Below are positions 1 through 9,104 of a stretch of DNA of 64,000 nucleotides, in pieces. The notes under the pieces are model-generated. The model was not told where the DNA came from, searched no databases, and saw only the letters and a list, made by a program, of their open reading frames with translations. Both the position numbers and the translations under genes were made by a program. The stretch lies in assembly GCF_000195635.1 (NCBI RefSeq), contig NZ_GL882687.1:21346-85345 (forward strand). Reading direction: 5' to 3'. Each line of letters opens with the position of its first letter. Positions within the stretch are counted from its first letter, which is position 1. The stretch comes from Bacteroides fluxus YIT 12057 (GTDB lineage: Bacteria; Bacteroidota; Bacteroidia; Bacteroidales; Bacteroidaceae).

Positions 1-47
1 ATGTTATCTTTTTCATATTCATGTGAGTAATCATTCAAATTAGTTCA

Positions 48-3000
48 TTAAAAACTGGCACGTATGGAAACACCGAAGCTGCGTGTGGCTGTGGTAGAGC
101 CTCCTACCATTGCCTGACTCGACCAGGATGTGCCCGTTGATGATTCAGCATCATAATTTTTCAGTGCTTTATAAAAATAGAATAGGTTGCGGCCAAAAGC
201 AGATACGCTTAGACGAGTCAGTCCGAATTTTGAAATCATCTTTTCCGGGAATTGGTAACCGATGGTGAGTTCACGCAATTTAACGTATGAATTGTCGAAC
301 ACCGAGTGGCGGTAGGTTAGTTGTTCTGCTTCTGTACCCCAATTATAGGTACTGTTATAATAGTAGCCGGCAGGAATGATACGTGTATTCTGTTCTCCTG
401 TGGAGGCTACTACACCCGGCAATATGACGCCGTCATGATAGATAACCTCTCCATTGGGACCGGCTGTTGTAGAGGGATCTACTTTTACCGGTATGCCACT
501 GGCATTGTTGCCGCCCGGGTAATAGTAAGATAGTCCTCCGTGTTCCGTGTCGCGGTATTTTAGTGATTCAGGAGTAAGACCTACGGCTGTGGCATACTGG
601 TTCATTTCATTGATAACATCACCGCCAATGCGGAAATCAATACTGAAATCCAGGAATATATTTTTATAAGAGAAAGAATTGAACAAACCGCCTACACCTG
701 CAGGGTTGATGTTACCTACTTTCTGCAGCTCTGTTTGATTCAGGTAAAGGCCATTGTCCGATACAAGGAATTCTCCGTTCTCGTTTACTTGAGGAACCTG
801 TGCGTAGATGTCACCCATTGGTTGCCCCTCTACGGCTTGTATTTTTACACCACTGCCTCCCGAGTTCAATATTTCCAGATAAGGGACACCGTCTGCCAGT
901 TTCACCACCTTGTTCTTGTAGATGCCGTAGTTGGCGGTTAAGTCCCAACGGAAATCTCTGGTTAATATAGGGGTGGCACTGAGGGAGATATCCCATCCTT
1001 GGTTGGCTACTTCACCCACATTCATCAGCATATTCTTTACTCCCGAGGAAGATGGTTGAGGAGTAGAAAGAATTTGGTCTTTTACGCGGTTGTTGTAGTA
1101 AGAGACGTCAATACCCAACCGGTTATTGAAGAATTTACTTTCCAGACCTATTTCATACTCATATTTCTTTTCCGGGCGTATGTTGGCATTTCCTAGCGAA
1201 GAGGGGACATAATTCCAGGTAAAGTCGTTGTCCGATCCTTGCTCATAAACGATGTTGGCGGCATAGGTCTCCGGAGCATTGCCTACAATACCGTACGAGA
1301 GACGCAGTTTTCCGTAGTTCCACCAGGCAGGCATACGGAAAGCTTCCGAGAAGAGGAAACTGAGATTGGCGGAAGGGTAGAAAAAACTCTGGTCTTTCAA
1401 GGTGGATGAACGTTCCTGGCGTCCGGTCAGTTCGAGGAAGAGATAGTTATCCCATCCCAGGCTCAGTGTCCCCATATAACCGGTTTTCAACAGTTCCATA
1501 CGTTGTAAGGTACTGCTGGCTGTATAGCGGCTGGCATTAAGGTCAAACCAGTTCTCGGTTACAAGACCGCCGTTGGTGGATACCCTGATATTGTTCATGT
1601 TCTCATAGCGTCCTGTCCACCCTACGGTAGCGGCAATATCGAAACGGTTGATGTTGTAATTAAAATTCAGCATTACATCTCCGTAAACGATGTCATAGCG
1701 ACGGTTGATAGCTTGGAAACTGCCGCTGGGGTCATAAAGAGAATTCGGTTGTTCACTTTCATATTCCAATGTCTGTTTTACATCGGTGATATCTGTAGAG
1801 AGTTGGGCACGCAGGCTTAGCCAGTTGGTTATTTGCCAGGTAGGGCGGATCATGCCGATAAGCCGATTTTCCGTTTCATCACTATGGTGATGGAACATAT
1901 TCCACAACATATTATTGACGCCGCTTACATAACTGGGGTCATAGGCCCATGATTCTTCAGGAGTCAGTGTGGCATTACCGCCTATAAAGGTATTACGATA
2001 ACCTAGGCTGGTAACATAGGTTTGTTTCAGATAAGGTATATCCAAGAAAGTAGAGAACATGTTACCGAAGCCACTGTATAGATTCAGTGATGTTTGTGGG
2101 CGGTCTTTTACATTCTGTACGATATAATTGATCGAATATTCCAGATTCAGAGGTTTTGCCAATTTATAAGATCCTGTCAACTTGAAGTTATGTTTGGTGA
2201 AGCTTCCTGTCAGTGCATTGGGAATTTCATCCATGAAGGTATAGGAAAAACGGTTGCTGCTGTTCTCTGTTCCCTGTGAGATGGCAAGGGTGTAGGTCTG
2301 GTTCCAACCTGTACGGAATAGTTCTTTCCAAGGGTTGTCGGTCAGAGGTAGATAGGCTCGTACTGTACCGTCCCAGTAGAGTACATCACTTCCGTCATAT
2401 TTTGGACCGAAGGACTGGGTAGTGGAACGCAGGCTCTTATAATTTTGCCCGTTCATGGTTCGTTGGTAGAAGCCGCCGGTTGCTTTTTCATAGTCACTAT
2501 AGGCAGTATTATAGGTTCCTGGTCCATAGAGGGTCTGTACTTTCGGCAAATAGGCAGGAAGGTTGGCCATTACTTGTGCGGTGAAATCTACGGTTAGTTT
2601 ACCGCTTTTGGCACGTTTACTGGTAATGACTACCGCACCGTTTGCCGCTTCCGAGCCATAGAGTGCAGTTGCGGATGCTCCTTTCAGAATACTGATGGTT
2701 TCGATATCTTCTGGATTGATGTCTACCAGACCGTTGGAACGTATCTGTCCGTCATTACCGAATTCGGCAAAATCGGTACTCTTGCCTGTACCCCCGTTAC
2801 GGATGGGTACACCGTCCAAGATAATAAGAGGTTGGTTGTTTCCCGTGATGGAGGTCAGTCCGCGTACATTGATGGATACGGCTCCGGCTGAACCTCCTTG
2901 AGTCTGTGTGATGCGTACGCCCGGTGCCTTACCATACATGGCAGAGGCAAAGTTCGGTGCTCCGGCTTTCACCAGCTCGTCTGCATTGATGGTGCTGACT

Positions 3001-3428
3001 GCATAGCCGACTCGTTTGGTATCTTTCTTGATACCCATTGCCGTTACAACTACTTCTTTCAACTGTTGGGCATCTTCGCTGAGTGTTATTCTCAGATCTC
3101 CTTGTTTTTTACGCTTTGCCAGATTTATTTCTCGGGTGGTGTACCCCATGTAGGCAATGGAAAGTGTGGCATCTGCAGGAACGGTCAATGTGAAGTTACC
3201 GTCCATGTCGGTGAGGACACCGTTATTGGTATCTTTTTGTACGACACTGGCTCCGATAAGTGGTTCTCCGGCGGCATCTTTAACTATGCCTTTGATTGTT
3301 TTTGTCTCTTGTGCAAGGACTGTTCCGGTAAATAGGAAAGCCAATACCCAGCTTAAGATGATCAGATTTTTGTGGAAATGCGACGCAATGTGTGGCATAC
3401 CGCATTGGTTGTTTACTGTGAAATCCAT
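48..3428 (-). CDS. SusC/RagA-family TonB-dependent outer-membrane receptor
   Basis: This is a TonB-dependent outer-membrane transporter of the SusC type, which imports glycans or other large nutrients together with a SusD-type lipoprotein. I place the start at the ATG at 3428 (MDFTVNN); the frame can be extended three codons only through a TTG. An unusually long positively charged N-region precedes a hydrophobic signal segment ending near LAQ. A carboxypeptidase-regulatory-like domain follows (IKGIVKDAAGEPLIGASV), then the plug with the SusC-type VVVTAMGIKK segment and VNVRG-like and LYGSEAANGAV motifs, then a long barrel ending in aromatic RASF. About 1126 residues is normal for the family. 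A SusD gene is expected just left of the window edge, but only 47 bases are visible there. No regulator gene lies beside it, so substrate cannot be inferred. Confidence 0.9.
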   Translation of the reverse strand: MDFTVNNQCGMPHIASHFHKNLIILSWVLAFLFTGTVLAQETKTIKGIVKDAAGEPLIGASVVQKDTNNGVLTDMDGNFTLTVPADATLSIAYMGYTTREINLAKRKKQGDLRITLSEDAQQLKEVVVTAMGIKKDTKRVGYAVSTINADELVKAGAPNFASAMYGKAPGVRITQTQGGSAGAVSINVRGLTSITGNNQPLIILDGVPIRNGGTGKSTDFAEFGNDGQIRSNGLVDINPEDIETISILKGASATALYGSEAANGAVVITSKRAKSGKLTVDFTAQVMANLPAYLPKVQTLYGPGTYNTAYSDYEKATGGFYQRTMNGQNYKSLRSTTQSFGPKYDGSDVLYWDGTVRAYLPLTDNPWKELFRTGWNQTYTLAISQGTENSSNRFSYTFMDEIPNALTGSFTKHNFKLTGSYKLAKPLNLEYSINYIVQNVKDRPQTSLNLYSGFGNMFSTFLDIPYLKQTYVTSLGYRNTFIGGNATLTPEESWAYDPSYVSGVNNMLWNMFHHHSDETENRLIGMIRPTWQITNWLSLRAQLSTDITDVKQTLEYESEQPNSLYDPSGSFQAINRRYDIVYGDVMLNFNYNINRFDIAATVGWTGRYENMNNIRVSTNGGLVTENWFDLNASRYTASSTLQRMELLKTGYMGTLSLGWDNYLFLELTGRQERSSTLKDQSFFYPSANLSFLFSEAFRMPAWWNYGKLRLSYGIVGNAPETYAANIVYEQGSDNDFTWNYVPSSLGNANIRPEKKYEYEIGLESKFFNNRLGIDVSYYNNRVKDQILSTPQPSSSGVKNMLMNVGEVANQGWDISLSATPILTRDFRWDLTANYGIYKNKVVKLADGVPYLEILNSGGSGVKIQAVEGQPMGDIYAQVPQVNENGEFLVSDNGLYLNQTELQKVGNINPAGVGGLFNSFSYKNIFLDFSIDFRIGGDVINEMNQYATAVGLTPESLKYRDTEHGGLSYYYPGGNNASGIPVKVDPSTTAGPNGEVIYHDGVILPGVVASTGEQNTRIIPAGYYYNSTYNWGTEAEQLTYRHSVFDNSYVKLRELTIGYQFPEKMISKFGLTRLSVSAFGRNLFYFYKALKNYDAESSTGTSWSSQAMVGGSTTATRSFGVSIRASF

Positions 3429-3592
3429 ACTACCCAAAATGATTGATTTGTCTTATTTATATCTATTGTTTTCAACCTGGTATTTGGGCAAGTATTGTGC
3501 CAGAAGGGAAAATATCTATTTTTTGAAGATAAAATATTTGATAGTCAGTTGTTTAATTTTTAGTGGAAGCGTATAATGCGGAGTATTTACAA

Positions 3593-3640
3593 TGTGGAAA
3601 GTTGTGGATAATTTCCACACTGCATGTTCTACAATCCACA
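3593..3640. promoter_or_regulatory. Cluster of DnaA-box-like motifs in a 338-base gap
   Basis: The gap 3429-3766 between the SusC gene and korB holds no gene. Within it, TGTGGATAA at 3603-3611 is the complement of the consensus DnaA box TTATCCACA. Near matches flank it: TGTGGAAA at 3593-3600, TTTCCACA at 3612-3619 and AATCCACA at 3633-3640. The first and third also form an inverted repeat. This could be a DnaA titration or regulatory site, or chance in AT-rich DNA. No origin genes are adjacent. Confidence 0.3.
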
Positions 3641-3670
3641 GGTCTTATTACGTGAAATAAGTGCAGAATG

Positions 3671-3733
3671 AAAAATCCCTTTCTCATCGCATGCCGTTCC
3701 GAGGGCGGAAACGGCGGAGCGATGAAAAAGGGA
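3671..3733 (-). terminator. Probable rho-independent terminator of korAB
   Basis: The arms 3676-3690 and 3719-3733 pair over 15 bases with one mismatch. The interior can also pair (GCCGTT with AACGGC). Read leftward, the stem is followed by a T run (AAAAA on the plus strand at 3671-3675). It lies 34 bases beyond the korB stop, the right place to end korAB transcription. Confidence 0.65.
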
Positions 3734-3766
3734 GGAATTGAAATAATGCTTCTATTATATGTGGGG

Positions 3767-4771
3767 TTACTTTACTTCCCAAATATCATTCGTCATCAGC
3801 AACTCTTCGAAGTTGTGATACTTCTTCTTTTCTGATATTTCTTCAATCTGCGCATGGACAGCATCGTTGTAGGTCGGGGCGTCCACGTCACGGATTACAC
3901 CGAGGGCAACCGGAAAGTCGGGACCTTCCATCAAGGCGAGTTTCAGTTGCAGGGTGTTGTCCATGCAATGGGCATCATGTACGAGAATGTCTTTTTCAGT
4001 GATACCATTCTCACCCAACTTCACTACTTTCAACCCGAATCCTTCCTGCATCAGTCCATATTCGTTGTTCTCGCCAAAAAGCATCGGTTTGCCGTGTTGC
4101 AGGTAGATGGAATTCTTGGCACGGCCTTCTTTCTTGTAAACGTTGTCGTAGGCGTTATCGTTGAAGATGACACAATGTTGCAGGATTTCGCAGACGGCAG
4201 CGCCTTTGTGGCTGGCAGCGGCTTTCAGTACTTCTACTGTGCCTGCGGCATCCGTAGCCACACAACGCGCAAAGAAACGTCCGCGTGCGCCGAAACAAAG
4301 TTCCGCAGGGCGGAACGGATCCTCCACCGTGCCGTAAGGTGAGGATTTGCTGACGAAGCCACGGGGAGACGTCGGGGAATATTGTCCTTTGGTCAAGCCA
4401 TAGATACGGTTGTTGAGCAACAGGATGTTGATATCAATGTTACGGCGTATGGCATGGATAAAGTGGTTACCGCCGATAGCCATACCGTCACCGTCGCCGG
4501 ACACTTGCCAGACACTCAGTCCGGGATTGGCTACCTTACATCCGGTGGCAATGGCGGCAGCACGTCCGTGGATGGTCTGCATGGCATACGTGTTCATGTA
4601 ATAAGGCAGACGACTGGAGCAACCGATGCCGGAAATGACGGCTGTTTCGCTGGGTGCGATGCCGATTTCGGCCATGGCTTTATGCAGTGAAGCCAAGAAG
4701 AAGTGGTCACCGCAACCCGGACACCAGCGAGGTTGCCCTTTTTTGAAATCTTTTGCTGTATATTCGCTCAT
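3767..4771 (-). CDS. korB: 2-oxoglutarate:ferredoxin oxidoreductase, beta subunit
   Basis: This is the thiamine-diphosphate-binding beta subunit of a 2-oxoacid:ferredoxin oxidoreductase, most likely the 2-oxoglutarate enzyme that makes succinyl-CoA and reduced ferredoxin in the cytoplasm. Near the N-terminus are CPGCGDHF and GIGCSSRLPYY, which carry conserved cysteines of the family. The thiamine pyrophosphate motif GDGDGMAIGGNHF is followed by LLNNRIYGLTKGQYSPTS, typical of KorB. At 334 residues it matches the family. It starts 24 bases after korA ends, so the two form an operon with a terminator-like hairpin beyond the stop. Related enzymes for pyruvate or branched-chain 2-oxoacids cannot be fully excluded from sequence alone, but the two-gene layout fits Kor. 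Confidence 0.93.
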   Translation of the reverse strand: MSEYTAKDFKKGQPRWCPGCGDHFFLASLHKAMAEIGIAPSETAVISGIGCSSRLPYYMNTYAMQTIHGRAAAIATGCKVANPGLSVWQVSGDGDGMAIGGNHFIHAIRRNIDINILLLNNRIYGLTKGQYSPTSPRGFVSKSSPYGTVEDPFRPAELCFGARGRFFARCVATDAAGTVEVLKAAASHKGAAVCEILQHCVIFNDNAYDNVYKKEGRAKNSIYLQHGKPMLFGENNEYGLMQEGFGLKVVKLGENGITEKDILVHDAHCMDNTLQLKLALMEGPDFPVALGVIRDVDAPTYNDAVHAQIEEISEKKKYHNFEELLMTNDIWEVK

Positions 4772-4795
4772 GATGTTTCTTTCTTTACGGGGTTA

Positions 4796-6643
4796 TTACT
4801 TGTTTAGAATCTCGGTGAAGGCGTCAACCAGTTCGGCTACGACGAACGGTTGTCCCTTGACTTCATTGAATTGATAGGGTGCGAAGTTGTCTATTTGCAT
4901 GCGTAGATATCCGGCGAATTGTCCGAGGTTTTGTTCGGCAACCACTACTTTCTTGTATTTCTTCAGAACAGCTTCCGTATTCTTGGGCAGCGGATTGATG
5001 TAGGAGAAATGTGCAAGGGCCACTTTCTTCCCGGACTTGTTCATCTCTTCTACGGCAGAATACAAGTGCCCGTAAGTACCTCCGAAGCCTACCACCAACA
5101 GGTCTGCATCCTCTGCGCATCCTTGTACTTCCACATCGGGGACCTCTATTTTAGCAACCTTTTCGGCACGTAGGTGGCACATCAGGTTGTGGTTCTCGGG
5201 ATCGGTAGAAATGGCTCCCGTGTTACTGTCTTTTTCCAGACCCCCCAAGATGTGGGTGTAACCTTCCTGTCCCGGAATGGCCCAATAGCGTGCTCCAGTC
5301 TTTGGATTGCGCTTGTACGGGGTATAGTTATCCTTCATCTCCGGAGTGACGTATGGAGGTTGGATAGCGGGATATTCATTTAGGTCAGGCAGTTTCCACG
5401 CGCCGGAACCATTGGCGACGAAAGCGTCGGTCAGCAATACTACGGGGGTCATGTGTTCCAAAGCTATCTTGCAGGCATTGAAAGCCGCGTCAAAGCAGTT
5501 GGTGGGAGAAGTTGCGGCGATGACCGGCATCGGACTCTCACCGTTACGGCCGAAGAGGGCTTGCAACAGGTCGGTTTGTTCCGATTTTGTAGGAAGACCG
5601 GTGGAGGGACCGCCACGCTGAACGTTGAGAACCACTAACGGGAGTTCCGTGATGACTGCCAGGTTCATGGCTTCTGATTTCAGGCAGACGCCGGGACCGG
5701 AAGTGGAGGTAACGGCCAGTGCGCCTGCGAAAGAAGCACCGACAGCCGTAGCGCAGCCGGAAATCTCGTCTTCGCATTGTACGGTCATTACACCCAGTGA
5801 TTTATGTTTGGCAAGTTCGTGCAACACATCGGTAGCCGGAGTGATGGGGTAGGATCCGAGGAACAGTTTCAAGCCGGCTTTTTCAGCGGCGGCGATAAAA
5901 CCGTAGGCGGTTGCCTTGTTACCCGTGATATCCATGTATCTTCCGGGGACGGAGCTTTTGCTTTCAATCTTATAAGTATGGGCTACAGAGGCATGAGTGT
6001 TGTGTCCGTAGTCATATCCGGCATGGATAACCTTGATATTTGCTTCAGCGATGGCGGGTTTCTTGGCAAATTTCTCACGGATAAAGTCTTCGGCGATTTT
6101 CAAGTCGCGGTTGAACAGCCAGCAAACCAGACCTACCGCGAACATATTGCGGCATTTCATCATGGACTTGTTGTCCATTTCTGTGTCGGCAAGGCAATCT
6201 TTTACCATCTGTGAGATGGGGGCTGCAATCACGTCCTGCTTGATTCCCATTTCTTCAATAGGATTGTCGGTCTTGAAGGCTGCTTTTTCCAAGTCTGCTT
6301 TCTGAAAAGCGTCCGTATCAATGATGATGCAGGCGGTGGATTTGGCAAACTTGTACTGTGTTTTCAACGCAGCCGCATTCATCGCCACCAATACGTCGCA
6401 TTTGTCACCCGGAGTGTAAACTTTGTTCGCTCCGATATGTACCTGGAAGCCGGAAACGCCGGTAAGTGAGCCTTGCGGGGCGCGGATATCTGCCGGATAG
6501 TCGGGGAATGTACTGATGTCATTGCCCACGGTAGCCGAAACTGTTGAAAAGATGTTGCCGGCGAGTTGCATACCGTCGCCGGAGTCTCCGGAGAAGCGGA
6601 CTACCACTTGCTCCAGTTCTTTGACCATCATGTCGTTTGCCAT
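4796..6643 (-). CDS. korA: 2-oxoglutarate:ferredoxin oxidoreductase, alpha subunit (gamma-alpha fusion)
   Basis: This is the partner of korB. The N-terminal third is a gamma-type domain (VVVRFSGDSGDGMQLAGNIFS, then FPDYPADIRAPQGSLTGVSGFQVHIG), fused to the alpha domain that begins around residue 240 (GFIAAAEKAGLKLFLGSYPITPATDVLHELA). The alpha domain contains the family segments VQCEDEISGCATAVGASFAG and TSTSGPG, and NVQRGGPSTGLPTKSEQTDL. The 615-residue fusion is the usual arrangement in Bacteroidetes. A TAnnTTTG box (TAACTTTG, 6710-6717 on the complement) lies about 67 bases upstream and is a plausible promoter. Together the two proteins run an oxygen-sensitive ferredoxin-linked step of the partial citric acid cycle. 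Confidence 0.93.
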   Translation of the reverse strand: MANDMMVKELEQVVVRFSGDSGDGMQLAGNIFSTVSATVGNDISTFPDYPADIRAPQGSLTGVSGFQVHIGANKVYTPGDKCDVLVAMNAAALKTQYKFAKSTACIIIDTDAFQKADLEKAAFKTDNPIEEMGIKQDVIAAPISQMVKDCLADTEMDNKSMMKCRNMFAVGLVCWLFNRDLKIAEDFIREKFAKKPAIAEANIKVIHAGYDYGHNTHASVAHTYKIESKSSVPGRYMDITGNKATAYGFIAAAEKAGLKLFLGSYPITPATDVLHELAKHKSLGVMTVQCEDEISGCATAVGASFAGALAVTSTSGPGVCLKSEAMNLAVITELPLVVLNVQRGGPSTGLPTKSEQTDLLQALFGRNGESPMPVIAATSPTNCFDAAFNACKIALEHMTPVVLLTDAFVANGSGAWKLPDLNEYPAIQPPYVTPEMKDNYTPYKRNPKTGARYWAIPGQEGYTHILGGLEKDSNTGAISTDPENHNLMCHLRAEKVAKIEVPDVEVQGCAEDADLLVVGFGGTYGHLYSAVEEMNKSGKKVALAHFSYINPLPKNTEAVLKKYKKVVVAEQNLGQFAGYLRMQIDNFAPYQFNEVKGQPFVVAELVDAFTEILNK

Positions 6644-6709
6644 AACTTATGAATTTCTATAGATTAATTTTTGGGGGTTACTGTGTTGTACACTTGCCGA
6701 CAAATTTCG

Positions 6710-6717
6710 CAAAGTTA
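6710..6717 (-). promoter_or_regulatory. Probable -7 box of the korAB promoter
   Basis: On the complement this reads TAACTTTG, matching the Bacteroides TAnnTTTG box, about 67 bases before the korA start. No well-spaced TTTG box is visible upstream. Confidence 0.5.
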
Positions 6718-6760
6718 ATCGGATTAACAAAACTTTTTTCGGAAAATCGGCAGAATACAT

Positions 6761-6768
6761 TATCTTTG
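6761..6768 (+). promoter_or_regulatory. Probable -7 box for the tRNA-Arg transcript
   Basis: TATCTTTG matches the Bacteroides -7 consensus and lies 84 bases before tRNA-Arg. No other forward gene is nearby. It is divergent from the korA promoter. Confidence 0.5.
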
Positions 6769-6852
6769 CACCCGCAACTGGACATGTGCGAATTTGGAGA
6801 ACGTGCAGAAATTCTACAAATGTTCTACAAAAACGCCAGTCTCGGTATTTAA

Positions 6853-6924
6853 GGTCTTGTAGTTCAACGGATAGAATAGAAGTTTCCTAAACTTTAGATC
6901 CGGGTTCGATTCCCGGCGAGACTA
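6853..6924 (+). tRNA. tRNA-Arg (anticodon CCU)
   Basis: The 72-base cloverleaf is complete. The acceptor stem pairs GGTCTTG with CGAGACT (with G-U at 1:72 and 6:67). The anticodon arm is GAAGT-TTCCTAA-ACTTT, with CCT as anticodon for AGG codons. The T arm is CCGGG-TTCGATT-CCCGG, and the discriminator is A. The 3' CCA is not encoded. Its 3' end is only five bases from the stop codon of the GH20 gene on the other strand. Confidence 0.95.
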
Positions 6925-6929
6925 CATTC

Positions 6930-8891
6930 TTATTTCTTATAAACTTTCAGGTTTGTCACCTTGCTCTTGAACTGTCCTGCTTGCTGCAATGGGAAAACCA
7001 GTGTACGTACATAGTTCATGGAGTCTTTTCCTCCGTTGAAGAAACGTTTTTCTATATTCATTTCCTCCACCACTTTGCCATTTATCAACAGACGGGTAGT
7101 CTTGCTGTCTCCGCTGATGCCTATGTTCATGCGTTCACCCTTGTGGATGCGGTGGCTGAATGTGTTCAGATAACCGTCGCGTGCGAATCCCAACATACCG
7201 CTGATAGGGTCGGAGAGGTAAAACACTGCGTCCGGTGAACTGAACAGGACAGTATTCGGAACTTCGGGAGCTCCGTCGATGTCGAAAGTAACCAGATAGT
7301 CGTAACCTATTTCCCTGTAAGGCGCTTTACTTCCGGGAATCACGGTGGACTGCTCGTAAACCAATCCCGGCTTGTTTCCGATTCTTCCCATTTGGTTCAC
7401 TCCCGGCGCTTCGCTTATCAGTTGGCGTTTCCGGTCAAACTCGGTATAGGGCAAAGTGGTATTTGCACCGGTCCAGGTCTTGACGGCAAGTGTCTGCAGG
7501 GCAGGGAACACGCGGTGGTGAATGTCTTTGGTGGAAATACCGTTTCCCACATGGTCATTCCACACGGCAAACATACCTCCCAGTATGGAAGGATCCTGTT
7601 CTTCGAACACTTCCTTGCCTATGTGGGCGGGAGTCCACTTTCCATATAGATATTCGGTGTTCAGATAGTCATAATAATATCCGGCGGCAGGCACGATATA
7701 TACCATTCCGTCAGGAATACTGATGAGCTTGTAACCTTGTTTCACCATTTCCTTGGGCTGTGCGTATCCATTGTACCAAGCGCTCATGATTACATTTTCC
7801 GATTTCACCGGAGTATCCCCGTTGGCATGTGTCAGTGCTCCCCATACACATGCTTGTTTGCCGAAACTTTCCACGTAGCGGATGTAATGGTCGGTAAAGG
7901 CGCGGAACTTTTCGACCACATCCTTCTTTTTGTTGGAATACTCATCGGTACCTATATGTACCTTCTTGCCGCGGAACACGGGTTCGTCTCCTTCCAGGTA
8001 TTCTTTGAAGAGCCCGTCCATGAAGGCATACGTCTCGGGCTTGAACAGGTCGAGATGATCCATTCCATACTCGCGGCTGCCTATTTCCGGCTTATAGTGG
8101 GTAAATGCCAGTGTATGGGCGGGTGCGTCAATTTCCGGAATGATTTCGACGAAACGGTTTTCCGCCAACTTCTGCAGGTCGATGAATTCGGCTTTGGTAT
8201 AATGGCCGTCCTCGGCTGCCAGGCCGGGATAAGTGTCCGATTCCAGCCGGAATGCGGCGTAGGTCTTCGACCAGTCGTGTTGGAAGTATTGTTTGAATCC
8301 GTTGTCGTTCAAATGAATCTGGAGAGTATTCATTTTATAGTATGCCATAATTTTGACGTAATCTTGCAGGAAGTGCAGGGGGATGAACTTGCGCCCGCAG
8401 TCTATCATAAAGCCGCGTACCGCATAATCGGGATAGTCGCGCATGCTACCCTTGGGCAGTCGGCGGTCGGCAGACTGTTCGGCTATCTGGAGCAAGGTGC
8501 GTGTACCCCAGTAAATACCGGCAGGTTCCGGTGCGTTGAGCAGTACACGATCGGTTACTTTGATGCTGTATCCTTCTTTACCCAGTTTTTTGTCGGTACG
8601 CAATGCCAGTACAAAGTCGCCGGCAGTGGCCTTGCCCTGGATGACTTCGGGTTTGCAGGCAAACATCGTTTCATAGTCTTCGGCAAAGAGCTTGGCTATG
8701 CGTAGCAGTTCGGGATGACCGGATGTACAGACGATTCTTGTTTTTGCGGTGGGGACGAATGCACCTTCGGCTCCTTTCCACTCTTTTAACTCAGGAATTA
8801 CAAATGGTTTGGGATTTACGGCTGCGCTTAGGTTGGTGCAGACCAGCAATAATAAGAGGCAAGCCGCGAAGAGTTGGTTAACAGGTTTCAT
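6930..8891 (-). CDS. GH20-family beta-N-acetylhexosaminidase, secreted
   Basis: This is a glycoside hydrolase family 20 enzyme that removes terminal beta-linked GlcNAc or GalNAc from glycans. I use the ATG at 8891 (MKPVNQLFAACLLLLL). An upstream ATG at 8921 would lie over the promoter box, and the chosen start has a clear signal peptide. A GH20b-type N-terminal domain precedes the TIM barrel, which starts near YAVRGFMIDCGRKF. The catalytic Asp-Glu pair is in KVHIGTDEY, and NTLQIHLNDNGF and EIIPEIDAPAH are family segments. The C-terminal third looks like a beta-sandwich of the kind seen after the barrel in several Bacteroides GH20 proteins. It is monocistronic and converges with tRNA-Arg. Confidence 0.9.
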   Translation of the reverse strand: MKPVNQLFAACLLLLLVCTNLSAAVNPKPFVIPELKEWKGAEGAFVPTAKTRIVCTSGHPELLRIAKLFAEDYETMFACKPEVIQGKATAGDFVLALRTDKKLGKEGYSIKVTDRVLLNAPEPAGIYWGTRTLLQIAEQSADRRLPKGSMRDYPDYAVRGFMIDCGRKFIPLHFLQDYVKIMAYYKMNTLQIHLNDNGFKQYFQHDWSKTYAAFRLESDTYPGLAAEDGHYTKAEFIDLQKLAENRFVEIIPEIDAPAHTLAFTHYKPEIGSREYGMDHLDLFKPETYAFMDGLFKEYLEGDEPVFRGKKVHIGTDEYSNKKKDVVEKFRAFTDHYIRYVESFGKQACVWGALTHANGDTPVKSENVIMSAWYNGYAQPKEMVKQGYKLISIPDGMVYIVPAAGYYYDYLNTEYLYGKWTPAHIGKEVFEEQDPSILGGMFAVWNDHVGNGISTKDIHHRVFPALQTLAVKTWTGANTTLPYTEFDRKRQLISEAPGVNQMGRIGNKPGLVYEQSTVIPGSKAPYREIGYDYLVTFDIDGAPEVPNTVLFSSPDAVFYLSDPISGMLGFARDGYLNTFSHRIHKGERMNIGISGDSKTTRLLINGKVVEEMNIEKRFFNGGKDSMNYVRTLVFPLQQAGQFKSKVTNLKVYKK

Positions 8892-8904
8892 AAATGTTGT
8901 TTTT

Positions 8905-8957
8905 TTGCAAAGATAGTGCAAAATTCCGATTAAGTGAGACAGGAAGAAGCTCGTTTC
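8905..8957 (-). promoter_or_regulatory. Promoter of the GH20 gene, copy A of a 53-base duplicated segment
   Basis: On the complement, TATCTTTG (8908-8915) is a Bacteroides -7 box 16 bases before the GH20 start codon. The whole 53-base segment matches 29171-29223 in front of argS at 48 of 53 positions, with no gaps, and all five differences are transitions. No clear TTTG box occurs at the usual distance. Confidence 0.7.
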
Positions 8958-9040
8958 TTGTTACAAACGTGAGGAATTTACCTAAAACTGCAGCCTGTCT
9001 TCGCTTTTTAATAAAGATAAGAATTTGTTTTTGCAAAAAA

Positions 9041-9076
9041 AAGAGAGGAACTCCAATTGCCTGGAGTTCCTCTTTC
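9041..9076 (-). terminator. Terminator hairpin after secDF
   Basis: GAGGAACTCCA pairs perfectly with TGGAGTTCCTC around a six-base loop. Read leftward, the stem is followed by a run of T (an A run on the plus strand at about 9035-9042). It is 28 bases beyond the secDF stop. Confidence 0.75.
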
Positions 9077-9104
9077 TCTATATAGTAATGCTGTAGTCAG
9101 AATT

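Noticed and set aside
2898..3335. Open frame of about 145 codons opposite the SusC gene
   Set aside because: It lies wholly inside a well-supported gene on the other strand and has no recognisable content.
3593..3640. Replication origin
   Set aside because: DnaA-like boxes are present but there is no dnaA/dnaN-type neighbourhood or AT-rich unwinding region that is clear; kept only as a regulatory candidate.
7737..8705. Long forward open frame (over 300 codons) opposite the GH20 gene
   Set aside because: It mirrors codon structure of the GH20 gene, has no domain and no promoter or start context.
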